From Chitinophaga sp. SYP-B3965 (GTDB lineage: Bacteria > Bacteroidota > Bacteroidia > Chitinophagales > Chitinophagaceae), in NCBI RefSeq assembly GCF_009647655.1, contig NZ_WJFD01000001.1:682001-746000 (forward strand): a stretch of DNA of 64,000 nucleotides, in the 5' to 3' direction. Shown one piece after another: positions 53,120 through 62,244 of the stretch. Numbering within the stretch: position 1 is the first letter of the stretch; each line of letters opens with the position of its first letter. Below the pieces are notes generated by a model. The model searched no databases and was not told where the DNA came from. It saw only the letters and a program-made list of their open reading frames with translations. Made by a program: the position numbers and the translations under genes.

Positions 53120-54013
53120 ATGAAAAACATGTTCCGCAAAGTGGGCCTGCCTCTATTGCTATTGGGCGCCCTCTCCGTTATTATTTACGCATGTTCAAAG
53201 GACGGTTCTAATGAACCGGCTGCCATTCCCCCAGGCCAGCAAAGAGTGAACATCATGCTCACAGACGACCCCGGCCTTTTTGACAAGGTATTCCTCGACA
53301 TTCAAAAAGTAGAAGTACTCGTTGATACCTGCTCCAGGAGCGATGATGACGACCGTTGGGATGACCGCGACCGTTGCGGCTGGTGGGAAGATCGCAGGGA
53401 CAGGGATGATAGCTGCAAAGTATGGGATTCATTAGGTATCCGTGCCGGTGTATATGATGTGCTGGCATTGCGTAATGGTTTAGATACCAGCCTCGCCACC
53501 GGTACCATCAGAAAAGGTAAGATAAAGAGCATCCGCATCACTTTAGGCAGCAACAATTCATTAGTGAAAGACAGCATTTCCTATCCGCTGAAATCAGTGA
53601 ACGGACAAGTGAAGATATTGATCAAAGTAAGGCATAATGAGTGGGATCAGGTATCAACTGATAACCTGCAACTGTGGCTGGACTTCGACGTACAACGTTC
53701 TATCATCCAGGTGAACAGGGGTATGTTCATTCTTAAACCAGTGATCCATGTATGGACGGTTAAGCAAACAGGTGCTGTATCCGGTAAAGTATCGCCAAAA
53801 GATGCACAATCCGTGATCACCGTTTACAACAACCTCGATTCATTGTATGCTATTCCAGGCAGAGATGGTGAATTTAAAGTGCGTGGTTTGAAAGTAGGTA
53901 CCTACAGTGTATTCGTGAATGCAGGCAACGGTTACCGCGATACAACCATTGCCAACGTTAAGATAGAAAGAGGAAAAGAAACAAAGGTCGGAACGATCAC
54001 TGTAAAGAAATAA
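53120..54013 (+). CDS. DUF4382 lipoprotein with an Asp/Arg/Trp-rich insert
   Basis: The 297-residue protein has a signal sequence ending in a lipobox-like IYAC (Cys25). The DUF4382 domain runs from about 42 to 210 (VNIMLTDDPGLFDKVFLDIQKVEV is split by the insert further on; VYDVLALRNG, IKSIRITLG). A carboxypeptidase-regulatory-like segment ends it (about 215-297; VSGKVSP to TYSVFVNAG). Residues 73-98 are strikingly charged: 12 Asp or Glu, 7 Arg, and three Trp, bounded by Cys71, Cys86 and Cys99. The insert sits in a loop of the domain and may bind metal or matrix polymers. Function unknown. Confidence 0.8.
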   Translation: MKNMFRKVGLPLLLLGALSVIIYACSKDGSNEPAAIPPGQQRVNIMLTDDPGLFDKVFLDIQKVEVLVDTCSRSDDDDRWDDRDRCGWWEDRRDRDDSCKVWDSLGIRAGVYDVLALRNGLDTSLATGTIRKGKIKSIRITLGSNNSLVKDSISYPLKSVNGQVKILIKVRHNEWDQVSTDNLQLWLDFDVQRSIIQVNRGMFILKPVIHVWTVKQTGAVSGKVSPKDAQSVITVYNNLDSLYAIPGRDGEFKVRGLKVGTYSVFVNAGNGYRDTTIANVKIERGKETKVGTITVKK

Positions 54014-54034
54014 AACCGTAAAAGCATTAATGAC

Positions 54035-54064
54035 AAGGAGTTCCGGAAACGGGACTCCTTTCTT
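54035..54064 (+). terminator. Terminator after the DUF4382 gene
   Basis: AAGGAGTTCCG (54035-54045) pairs with CGGGACTCCTT (54050-54060) with one wobble and a GAAA loop, then TCTTGCTTTA. Confidence 0.65.
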
Positions 54065-54129
54065 GCTTTAGCCGGAAAAAAAACTTAAATTGTGTACAGA
54101 ATTAAATAACCATTCAATCCTGCATTCCT

Positions 54130-54702
54130 GTGAAACAACTTTGCTTGCTCATTGTACTTGCATGTACAACACTCATCACCACCGCCCAGGAAGTAACCAA
54201 CCAGGTAGACGCTAAAAAGCGTAAACAGGGTCCATGGATAGAACAGGTAGAATCCATTCGCGGAGAACCTGGTTTTAGCTGGGAAGGCATATACAAAAAT
54301 GATCGTAAAGAAGGCATCTGGAAAAAGTTCGACGTCAACGGAGATCTGCTGGCAGAAGAAACGTTTAAGAACGGCACCCTGGATGGCCTTTGCAAATACT
54401 TTTATCCGGACGGCAAGATCAGCGCAATAGGCATGATGATAGCCACCGATATTGAAGGGCAGAAAGATACGATCATGGTGATAGATCCCGTAACACAGGA
54501 AGAACAGCTCACAGAAGTAACCCGCAAAGGAAATTCCGTGCGCCAGGGAGAGTGGAGGATCTATGATGAAGACGGTGTAATGTTAAAGGAAACCTATGAA
54601 AGGGGAGAACTGAGTAACTCCGTAATGGGTAACCGGAAACCTGCCAATGTAGCCCCTTTGCCCCATGAACAGGCAGGAGGGAAGAAGAAAAAAGGAAACT
54701 AA
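54130..54702 (+). CDS. Secreted MORN-repeat-like (YwqK-type) protein
   Basis: The 190-residue protein has a signal peptide (about 1-19, ending ITTAQ). It then has repeats of the MORN_2/YwqK kind: GIYKNDRKEGIWKKFDVNG, ETFKNGTLDGLCKYFYPDG and RQGEWRIYDEDGVMLKETY. The tail is Lys-rich (GGKKKKGN). Proteins of this type are common in Bacteroidota; some are annotated as antitoxins without clear evidence. The start is GTG 54130. Function unknown. Confidence 0.75.
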   Translation: MKQLCLLIVLACTTLITTAQEVTNQVDAKKRKQGPWIEQVESIRGEPGFSWEGIYKNDRKEGIWKKFDVNGDLLAEETFKNGTLDGLCKYFYPDGKISAIGMMIATDIEGQKDTIMVIDPVTQEEQLTEVTRKGNSVRQGEWRIYDEDGVMLKETYERGELSNSVMGNRKPANVAPLPHEQAGGKKKKGN

Positions 54703-54961
54703 TACACTGATTATTAATAAAGTAGAAGGGGATTGAGTTTTTTTTGATTCCCGCAAACCATATACCTCTGAATTGCGTACATACCCACTAGTGACCTTAG
54801 CTTAATTGTTAATGACCATTTTAGTTTATGCACCCTTTCAACCAAAACTATTTTACGCTACCTGTATGCCTTGAATTCTCAGCCGGACAGTGAAATGAAA
54901 GACCCGTTTAAGCAACTGTTATATTTTCTTTACTGTTTGTTTTTAATTAAACCTATTCGTG

Positions 54962-56887
54962 ATGGCGAATGTCATATCCCAAACCACCCGTACCTGGATG
55001 CAACGTATTTGCATGATGGGCATCCTGCAATCATCCAACAAGGAAGACGCCAGGAGGATCAAGGTCGTAAACATTGTGAGCCTGGCCACTGGTATCCTGG
55101 TAACCGTTTACGGTATTTCCTTTTACCTGTTATTACACTCCCTGTACATACTTATACCCGCCGTGCTGGTTTTTTGTCCGGCATTCTTTGCCATGATCTG
55201 GCTGAATCACAAAAGACACTTTAATGCATCCCGGATAGGCATCCATGCTATTTTTATTTCCATCATCCTGTATTACGGCAGCATCCTGGGAAGAGTAACA
55301 GAAGTGCAGCTGCTGGCCGTTTTCCTGATGAGTGTGGCACTCCTGATCTGGCGCCCCCAGGAAAAAGTACCCCGCTTTATTTGTGCCCTGATGCCAATTA
55401 TTTGCCTGGTGCTACTGGAGTTCATTTATTATTATGATCTTGTGGAACCTTTGCCACTGTCAGAAACCACCCAGAACCTATACCGCTGGATGGTAATGCC
55501 CGTAGTATTGTTCCTTAATTACCTGGCTATCAGTCTGTATCAGCACAATATCATGGACCTGCTCCGCACCCTGCGCAGCAGGAATACTTCCCTGATGAAG
55601 AGCCGGAACGAAAATGAGAAACAGCGTAAGCAGCTGCAGGTTTACAGCCAGCACCTGGAACAATTGGTAGAAGAACGTACCGGTGCTTTAAATAAGGCCA
55701 ATGTAGCTAAAACACAGTTCATCAATGAACTGAGCCATGAGATCCGTACGCCTTTGCACACCATTATAGGGATCAGCGAAATGCTCAGCAGCATATTAAG
55801 CAGTGCAGAAACAGCAGATCCCCAGGCAAGGCAGATGGCAAAAAGCCTGAGCGCCACCAGTAACAACATCATGGAATTAATAAACAACGTGTTAGAACTA
55901 TCAAAAATAGAAGCCGGTAAAAGCGACGAAGTGCGTCTGGAACCATTCTCCCTGAAAGAATGGATGCGCAATACCGTGAGTATATATCAAAGCATTGCCA
56001 GCACCAAGTCCGTAGTACTGCACCTGGAAATAGATGGCCGCTTCCCGGAAACCATCATGAGCGATAAAGTGATGCTGGCACAGGTGATCAATAATGTATT
56101 GTCCAACTCCATCAAATTCACTCCCGCAGAAAAGAACATCCGCATAAAATGTTTGCATAACAGTAACAGCGTGCTCATCCAGATCTGTGATCAGGGAGCA
56201 GGTATTTCACTCATGCAGCAGGAGGCCATTTTCAGGCCTTTTGAGCAGGGAGATAAAGAAGTATACCGGCAGTATGGCGGCAGCGGTCTTGGGCTGGCTA
56301 TTGCCAAACGCAAGGCTGAATTAATGGGCGGTAATATCCAGGTGAGCAGCGTGCCCGGAGAAGGCAGCAACTTCCTCATTACACTGCCTTTAAAACTAAG
56401 CACCGATACAGATGGTACACCCGCTTCCATTGCACTCGTTCCCCTTCCGGCGGACACGAAAGTAGTGGTGATGGATGATAACGAAATAGATCACATGATC
56501 ATGAAACACTTCCTGGCCCGCATTGGTGTTACCAATGTAAGCTTTGCCCACGATGGCGCAGAAGGTGTGATGATGGTGCGTAAGATGATGCCCGATGTGA
56601 TCCTGATGGATCTGCACATGCCAGTGATGAGTGGCCGCGAAACATTCTGCACGTTACGGGAAGATGAACACCTGAAACACATCCCCATCGTAGCCGTTTC
56701 ATCTGATGCCTTTAAAGAGCAGGAGCAGGAGTTCATTCTTTTAGGGATGGACGGTTATATCCGGAAGCCCGTAGATACAAGGGTTTTACATGCTGTCTTA
56801 CAAAAATTATTACTCTACGATACCAAACATATCAATGCCGGCATCAATGGTGTGGTGGCAGATAAAGTGAACGAAGCTATTGTATAA
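54962..56887 (+). CDS. Hybrid sensor histidine kinase / response regulator
   Basis: ATG 54962 gives 641 residues (GTG 54959 is one codon earlier). Six hydrophobic segments fill about 36-200. A coiled coil (about 200-245) leads to HisKA with His259 (ELSHEIRTPLH), HATPase_c with N-box NNVLSNSIKFTP, DQGAGIS and GSGLGLAI, and a receiver domain (about 500-620) with Asp550 (VILMDLHMP), SSDAF and Lys in GYIRKPVD. The membrane part has no known sensor fold. No phosphotransfer partner lies nearby. A stretch of about 260 bases upstream holds nothing I can name. Confidence 0.93.
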   Translation: MANVISQTTRTWMQRICMMGILQSSNKEDARRIKVVNIVSLATGILVTVYGISFYLLLHSLYILIPAVLVFCPAFFAMIWLNHKRHFNASRIGIHAIFISIILYYGSILGRVTEVQLLAVFLMSVALLIWRPQEKVPRFICALMPIICLVLLEFIYYYDLVEPLPLSETTQNLYRWMVMPVVLFLNYLAISLYQHNIMDLLRTLRSRNTSLMKSRNENEKQRKQLQVYSQHLEQLVEERTGALNKANVAKTQFINELSHEIRTPLHTIIGISEMLSSILSSAETADPQARQMAKSLSATSNNIMELINNVLELSKIEAGKSDEVRLEPFSLKEWMRNTVSIYQSIASTKSVVLHLEIDGRFPETIMSDKVMLAQVINNVLSNSIKFTPAEKNIRIKCLHNSNSVLIQICDQGAGISLMQQEAIFRPFEQGDKEVYRQYGGSGLGLAIAKRKAELMGGNIQVSSVPGEGSNFLITLPLKLSTDTDGTPASIALVPLPADTKVVVMDDNEIDHMIMKHFLARIGVTNVSFAHDGAEGVMMVRKMMPDVILMDLHMPVMSGRETFCTLREDEHLKHIPIVAVSSDAFKEQEQEFILLGMDGYIRKPVDTRVLHAVLQKLLLYDTKHINAGINGVVADKVNEAIV

Positions 56888-56890
56888 AAT

Positions 56891-56926
56891 AAAGAGGGTG
56901 TTACACAAATAACACCCTCTTTTTAT
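56891..56926. terminator. Bidirectional terminator between convergent genes
   Basis: A perfect 13-bp stem (56891-56903 with 56910-56922) closes CACAAA. A T-run follows on the plus strand and an A-rich run precedes it, so it can serve both the hybrid kinase gene and the minus-strand gene that ends at 56923. Confidence 0.9.
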
Positions 56927-57771
56927 TTAAGCTTCATGACCTTTTCTAAAAGAGGCGGGAGCCCTCCCGGATTGATCACATCATTATTCCAGAAACTCAT
57001 TACACAACTCACATAATTTCCCCGCACCGGCGCGCTTACAAGATAAACGGTTAATGTTTTCCCTCCGCTCATGCCAGCTAACAAACCAGTAACACCTTTA
57101 AAATCATACACTGCTTTTTGTGCCTTTACATCAACACCTTCAAAAGTCACATCCACCGATCCTTCAGACACGATCTTACCACCTTTTTTTGCTTTGATCA
57201 CATTGTACTGATTGGTCACGCTTTGTGCCGCATCCTCCAATGTTTCGTGTACGCTCCAGTTTAACTGGCCGTAACTGGGGCATTGCACATTATTGATCCC
57301 CATCCAGTAACAGCTCCTGCCTAAAGGGATCTTTCTTCCTGCAAAGTTGATACTGTCTATCTCCACCGGTGTATAAACACTTTTAGGAATAGCATTATCC
57401 AGGATCAGTTTTACAAATTCCCGTTCAAACGCCCGGTCTTGTTTATTGATCGCTCCGAAAGTAATAGCCGTATTTCCAACAAAATAATAAGAAGTGATCT
57501 GTGTAGTGCCGGGAACAATTTCTGCAGATACAACAGTGTGGAAATTAGGTAATGGAAGTAAGCTGTCTGTATCCAGTGTTTTGAGCTTGTACTTCTTAAG
57601 AATGCTTTTTTCAGATAGATCAGTTTTTAATGGCTGGCTGGAAATTTCAATACCATCTGCATTGAAAAAATCAGTACCCCTGTTGGAGATTCCCTGCAAC
57701 CTGGAGAACAGGCCCTGTCCAAAAGAAGTGAAACCGGAAAGTAGAAAAACAAGAAAGAAGAACATTCTCAT
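56923..57771 (-). CDS. Hypothetical secreted protein
   Basis: The 282-residue protein has a signal peptide (about 1-18, ending TSFGQ). The rest is a globular domain without motifs I can name. Notable features are the pair of Cys in GRSCYWMGINNVQCPSYGQ (about 163-176), a late SCVMSFWNND, and regular alternation of hydrophobic residues suggesting mostly beta structure. Its start overlaps the stop of the upstream lipoprotein gene by four bases, so the two are translationally coupled and likely work together. Confidence 0.7.
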   Translation of the reverse strand: MRMFFFLVFLLSGFTSFGQGLFSRLQGISNRGTDFFNADGIEISSQPLKTDLSEKSILKKYKLKTLDTDSLLPLPNFHTVVSAEIVPGTTQITSYYFVGNTAITFGAINKQDRAFEREFVKLILDNAIPKSVYTPVEIDSINFAGRKIPLGRSCYWMGINNVQCPSYGQLNWSVHETLEDAAQSVTNQYNVIKAKKGGKIVSEGSVDVTFEGVDVKAQKAVYDFKGVTGLLAGMSGGKTLTVYLVSAPVRGNYVSCVMSFWNNDVINPGGLPPLLEKVMKLK

Positions 57772-58130
57772 TTGGCAAGATTAAAAGTATATACCAGCTT
57801 ACCCTTTGCATCTGTTGATTTCACCCAGTTATCCGGATTCTTAGGATCATTCAGCACAACACTGTCTTTAGGGAAGATGATGAAATCCGTGAACCATTGG
57901 TTAGGAGCAAGGCCTTTCCTGAATTTAGCGCTTCTGGCCAATACACTGTCCTGCGGCGCTACCGAAAAAGGTAATGACATGATATAAGGCCCCGCAGTCG
58001 TGTACCGCTCCACGCTCGCTTTGAAGGTCATGGGTTTATTGGAATTGTTCTTTACATAAAAGGTGGTGGCCTGGTAGTTGGACACGCAGCCGGATAGTAA
58101 TAGCACGCAGGCTAAAAGATACTTTTTCAT
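57768..58130 (-). CDS. Small hypothetical lipoprotein
   Basis: The 120-residue protein has a clear lipobox LLSGC (Cys15). The mature part (ATTFYVKNNSNKPMTFKASV at its start) looks like a beta-sandwich, with PFSVAPQDSVLARSAKF in the middle. I recognise no family. The ATGA overlap with the next gene marks an operon. The sterol-desaturase gene upstream ends 21 bases before it, so all three may share a message. Confidence 0.75.
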   Translation of the reverse strand: MKKYLLACVLLLSGCVSNYQATTFYVKNNSNKPMTFKASVERYTTAGPYIMSLPFSVAPQDSVLARSAKFRKGLAPNQWFTDFIIFPKDSVVLNDPKNPDNWVKSTDAKGKLVYTFNLAK

Positions 58131-58151
58131 AGAGGGATAGATTTGCCTTAC

Positions 58152-59366
58152 TTATTGAAACAGCCAGCGATGGAAAGAAGCCCTGATCCTTGAAAAATAG
58201 AAAGTAAGCAATCCCGCAAACAGCAACACACTTACAAATACATACAGATGCGGAACGTAAAACAGGAAGGCTACTGCTATCAGCATCATCCTGCTGTATT
58301 CAAGATAAAAGAACCATTTCTTCTGCTCCAGGATAGCGCCTGAATTCATCAGGCTCACAATAATAAACAATACAATGAAAACAGCCAACCCTGCAGGAAT
58401 ATAATGCTCAAATAAGGTGGTCAGGAAAAGCAGGGTGATACTGAGCCCTGTTTGCAGTACAACATAGATCCGCTGGAATTTTGTCTGTTCCTGCGGTCCC
58501 CGTTGCCGTAACCATATCAACTCCAGCTGCGGCCGGATATTAGGATCAATATCATCCGGTTTCCCAAAGATCACTTTCCAGCGGCCTTTCCAGCTGGTAG
58601 CCCTTCTGAAGGCCGTCCATAATTCCAGCATGAAATGGAACTGCTGCCAGAGGAAGCTATGGCTTTTCAGCGGCGTGGTCAGCCCATATACACAAGGTTC
58701 TGCATCTACTTCCTTCGTGAAAGTACCAAACATCTTATCCCAGATGATCAATACATCCCCATAGTTCTTATCCAGGTATTGCTCATTGGAAGAATGGTGT
58801 ACGCGGTGATGAGAAGGCGTTACCATAAAATACTCCAGGATGCCCAGTTTGCCGATGGTTTGTGTATGAATGAAGAAAGGATAAAGGCCATGTACCAGTA
58901 AGAGGGAAGTGATCATGGCAGGGGAGAAGCCCATTAAAGGCAGCACTGCCCAGAACAAAGAACGGAAGGCTGCCTGGAACACCGTGATGCGGGCAGATAC
59001 CGTGTAATTGAAATCTTCACTCTGGTGATGCACCACATGCGCAGCCCAGAGGATGTTCACTTCATGCGCCAGGCGGTGGTACCAGTACCACACAAAGTCC
59101 GTGGCCAGGAAGAGCAATACCCAGCTGTACCAGGTTGGCTTAAAATGCCATAAGGCAAAATTGCGGTAGATATAATCAAAGAAGAAATAGAATAAACCCG
59201 TTACAAAAATATCCAGTAATCTTTCCGCAATGCCAATATTCAGGTTGGCGATAGATTCCGCAAACTGAAAATAATTCTTCCCTGTTCTGCGCGAAACCAG
59301 GTATTCCAGTCCTATGAAAAAGAGGAACCCGCCAATCGAAAGTGCTAACAAGTTCAGATGAGCCAT
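58152..59366 (-). CDS. Sterol desaturase / fatty acid hydroxylase superfamily membrane protein
   Basis: The 404-residue protein has several membrane helices and the histidine clusters of the di-iron hydroxylase superfamily: HRLAHEVNILWAAHVVHHQS and HHRVHHSSN, plus a His in FIHTQTIG. It should oxidise a lipid carbon at the membrane. Substrates in Bacteroidota members are mostly unknown; sulfonolipids or carotenoids are possible. The C-terminal part (about 290-404) adds further hydrophobic helices beyond the core. Confidence 0.88.
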   Translation of the reverse strand: MAHLNLLALSIGGFLFFIGLEYLVSRRTGKNYFQFAESIANLNIGIAERLLDIFVTGLFYFFFDYIYRNFALWHFKPTWYSWVLLFLATDFVWYWYHRLAHEVNILWAAHVVHHQSEDFNYTVSARITVFQAAFRSLFWAVLPLMGFSPAMITSLLLVHGLYPFFIHTQTIGKLGILEYFMVTPSHHRVHHSSNEQYLDKNYGDVLIIWDKMFGTFTKEVDAEPCVYGLTTPLKSHSFLWQQFHFMLELWTAFRRATSWKGRWKVIFGKPDDIDPNIRPQLELIWLRQRGPQEQTKFQRIYVVLQTGLSITLLFLTTLFEHYIPAGLAVFIVLFIIVSLMNSGAILEQKKWFFYLEYSRMMLIAVAFLFYVPHLYVFVSVLLFAGLLTFYFSRIRASFHRWLFQ

Positions 59367-59439
59367 GTTATTAGTCTATCAATTTTGTGGACAAATATAG
59401 TTGATTAGTCAATTCTTTCCATATAAAGCCAATAATTAA

Positions 59440-59483
59440 GCCGGAATTTGTGTACTACCCTTGAGCAGCACACATATTCCGGC
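59440..59483 (-). terminator. Hairpin between the GH31 and sterol-desaturase genes
   Basis: GCCGGAAT (59440-59447) pairs with ATTCCGGC (59476-59483). After a T-T mismatch, TGTGT pairs with ACACA (59449-59453 with 59470-59474), leaving a 16-base loop. On the minus strand the run after the stem is only weakly T-rich, so this may be a processing or stability hairpin instead. Confidence 0.45.
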
Positions 59484-59558
59484 CCCGATCGACTGGCAAA
59501 TGTGGTATAATGAGTTTGTTTTCAGCTGATATAAAGACGGAAAACACATTCGGTACCC

Positions 59559-61952
59559 CTATCTCAGTATTAATTCTTCAAACTTTCTTTCCAGCAGCAG
59601 TTCCACGATCCCGTTTTCCCAATGCTGCGGCTGAAGTGGTTTGGCTTCTCCGTCTAAAACGTATTCCGTTGGCTGGAAGGGCAATCCGTGTACCCTTACC
59701 CGATGGTGCCTGTAATCCGCTTCATAGCGGCCTACAAACTTTTTCTTTAACCGGAAGGACTGTGCATCTGACGTTTGTTTGAAACGTATCAGGTTGTATT
59801 GTCCTGTTTTATAAGCGTAATGATCGCCGGCATCTTCATACAGGATGCTGTGGGTAGTGCCTTCTCCATGATATACCTGGAGGATCATTTCCATGATCTG
59901 CTTTTCCCCTACATATTGCATATCCGGATACTGCGGTATTACGGCGCCGCCTTTTATGAACACGGGCATTTCAGCAAGCGGAGTGGGGATCACAGCATCC
60001 TTGCCTCCGGTGAAGCGCTCGTCTGTAAAATAATAGTACCAGGTACCTGCAGGCAGGTACACACTTTTTTCCTTCATGCCTTTCTCACTCACATGGCTGA
60101 TGAGGATACTGTCTCCCATCAGGAATTCATGATTGAGATCGTGCGTGTGTTCATCTTCCTGTGCCACGAATGCCAATGGGCGCAGCATAGGCGTACCATA
60201 TGCCGCATATTGCCAGAAAGTGGTGTACAGGTAAGGCAGCAGGCGGTAACGCAGCTGGATGAACGATTTTACCACTGCTTCATATTCCGGTCCAAAACTC
60301 CATGGATCCTGGTCAAAACCTGTATCATTACTGGCAGAGTGGGTGCGCATCAGCGGATGGAAAGCTCCCAGCTGGATCCAGCGGGTATAGAGTTCGCCAT
60401 CCGGTTCTCCGATGAAACCACCAATATCACTACCGGCAAAGGACAAACCGGAAACTGCCAGGCGCTGGCATTGTACGGAAGCCAGCCAGAGATGTTCCCA
60501 TGAAGCAATGTTATCGCCCGTCCATACAGAACTCCAGCGTTGCGTGCCGGAATAGGCGGAGCGGGTGATCACAAAGGGGCGGTGCGGCATCAGGTGTTTC
60601 TTCAACCCTGCAGCCGTGGCCTTGCTCATGAGATGGCCGTATACGTTATGTGCCTTGCGGTGACTTACATTTTCTCCGTCATAATCATGGCGTACATCTT
60701 CCGGGAAAGTACCCAGTTCAAATACCGCCGGTTCATTCATATCATTCCAAACCCCTCTCACACCGGTATCAGTTAGGCCCTGGAAGAGACTGGCCCACCA
60801 TTCCCTTACTTTGGGATTCGTGAAGTCAGGGAATACACATTTACCGGGCCATACATCGCCTTCCATCAAAGCGCCGTCTGCCCGTTTGCAGGCATATCCT
60901 TTCTCCACCATTTCCTGGTACACCGGGTAGTCAGGATCTACTTTGATACCGGGATCTATGATCACCACCGTTTTAAAACCCTGCGCGGCAAGGTCTTTCA
61001 GGAGCGCTTTGGGATCAGGGAAACCTTCTTTACTCCAGGTAAAGCAGCGGAACCCTTCCATATAGTCAATATCCAGGTAAAGTGCATCGCAGGGGATACC
61101 CTTTTCACGGAAGGTTTTGCCTATTTCCTGCACTTTTTTGTCAGGGAAATAGCTCCAGCGGCACTGATGGTAACCCAGCGCCCATAATGGGGGCAGTTCT
61201 GCAGTACCGGTGATGCGGGCATATGATTCAGCCACCTTTAAAAGTTCGGGGCCGTAGATAAAGTAATAGTTCATTTCTCCGCCACGTGCCCAGAAGCTGC
61301 TTACATCGTCGCGCTCATGGCCAAAGTCGAAAAGGGTGCGGAAAGTGTTGTCAAAGAAGATCCCGTATCCTATGCCGTTATGCAGGCCATAGTAGAAAGG
61401 AATATTGCGGTATAAAGGATCGGTATCCTTACTGAAACCGTAGGAGTCCGTACCAAAGTTCTCTACCCGTTTGCCGCGGAGGTTCAGTTCCGTGGCTTTA
61501 TCGCCGAGTCCGTAAAAAGATTCGCCATCCTGTACCAGTTTGGTACAGTACACGATCTTTCCGCCTTTTTGCAGGTAGTATTGCCAGTGGAAGCCGGTTT
61601 CATCCTGGTTGATGATCCGTCCGTCTATATCTGTGATGGTGATCCGCAGGTTTTCCCGGGCTACAAATACCCGGATGGCGGTAGTGATGATCTCAAAAGA
61701 ATCCGCCCATTCGCGGATGTCGAAGAACTCAGGAGATTCTTCGAGTTTTTCGCTCAGCGCGTAGGAGAAATCCCGTTGGAACTGACCATCTGCCGCATAG
61801 CGGAACCGGACGATCTTATCGGAAATAACCCGAAGTTCGAGGATGGTGGTAGAGGTATAGAAATAAAAATAGTTCCCTTCCTTTTTCCACGTTTGAATTG
61901 TGTCCGGATAATGTTTTATCGAGTACTTACCCGAAGTAGTTGCCACTTGCAT
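59559..61952 (-). CDS. Glycoside hydrolase family 31 alpha-glucosidase
   Basis: The 797-residue protein has the GH31 N-terminal beta-sandwich, the barrel with nucleophile Asp404 (VWNDMNEPAVF) and acid/base Asp480 (WTGDNIASWEHL), and two C-terminal beta domains. RWSYFPDKKVQEIG and GCDIGG-like GSDIGGFIGEP are family motifs. No signal peptide is visible, so it is probably cytoplasmic and hydrolyses malto-oligosaccharides. This fits with glgB in the same window. Confidence 0.94.
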   Translation of the reverse strand: MQVATTSGKYSIKHYPDTIQTWKKEGNYFYFYTSTTILELRVISDKIVRFRYAADGQFQRDFSYALSEKLEESPEFFDIREWADSFEIITTAIRVFVARENLRITITDIDGRIINQDETGFHWQYYLQKGGKIVYCTKLVQDGESFYGLGDKATELNLRGKRVENFGTDSYGFSKDTDPLYRNIPFYYGLHNGIGYGIFFDNTFRTLFDFGHERDDVSSFWARGGEMNYYFIYGPELLKVAESYARITGTAELPPLWALGYHQCRWSYFPDKKVQEIGKTFREKGIPCDALYLDIDYMEGFRCFTWSKEGFPDPKALLKDLAAQGFKTVVIIDPGIKVDPDYPVYQEMVEKGYACKRADGALMEGDVWPGKCVFPDFTNPKVREWWASLFQGLTDTGVRGVWNDMNEPAVFELGTFPEDVRHDYDGENVSHRKAHNVYGHLMSKATAAGLKKHLMPHRPFVITRSAYSGTQRWSSVWTGDNIASWEHLWLASVQCQRLAVSGLSFAGSDIGGFIGEPDGELYTRWIQLGAFHPLMRTHSASNDTGFDQDPWSFGPEYEAVVKSFIQLRYRLLPYLYTTFWQYAAYGTPMLRPLAFVAQEDEHTHDLNHEFLMGDSILISHVSEKGMKEKSVYLPAGTWYYYFTDERFTGGKDAVIPTPLAEMPVFIKGGAVIPQYPDMQYVGEKQIMEMILQVYHGEGTTHSILYEDAGDHYAYKTGQYNLIRFKQTSDAQSFRLKKKFVGRYEADYRHHRVRVHGLPFQPTEYVLDGEAKPLQPQHWENGIVELLLERKFEELILR

Positions 61953-62096
61953 CGCGCCGATCTGTTTCTAATTACAATAATAGTTACCTGGGGGCCTTTA
62001 ACAGCCGAAATCAATCTAAATTAATGAAAAAATCTACGGTTGTAGTATATTTTTTGTTGCATTAAAGAGTGCAAAAGGCGCATTCACTATAAAAAA

Positions 62097-62244
62097 TGCA
62101 GTATTGGCGAAGTTCGCTGAAATATTGCAGTGATATAGGTTAACTTAGGAATAATGTACTTTTTGCTTTAACCTATTGTTTCCGGTTGTGATACAATAAG
62201 CGTATTAACAAACTTAGGCGCTCTTTTCCAGGGCGCCTTTTTTT
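62097..62244 (+). other. Structured intergenic region, possible small RNA
   Basis: The GH31 and Ycf48-like genes are both on the minus strand, but this gap of about 290 bases carries hairpins ending in a plus-strand terminator. TGCAGTATT (62097-62105) pairs with AATATTGCA (62121-62129) with GCG/CGC inside. ATAGGTTAA (62135-62143) pairs perfectly with TTAACCTAT (62168-62176). TATTGT/ACAATA (62174-62198) is an alternative pairing to the last. No promoter with both boxes is visible, and the only ORFs are 13 and 15 codons. The region could instead be the GH31 leader, read on the minus strand. Confidence 0.4.
62216..62244 (+). terminator. Plus-strand terminator next to the Ycf48-like gene
   Basis: AGGCGC (62216-62221) pairs with GCGCCT (62233-62238), followed by seven T on the plus strand. 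The minus strand has no matching T-run, so it does not serve the Ycf48-like gene. Confidence 0.65.

Noticed and set aside
54871..55224. Plus-strand ORF of 117 codons ahead of the hybrid kinase
   Set aside because: Most of it overlaps the start of the kinase gene in another frame, and the encoded peptide has no coherent features.
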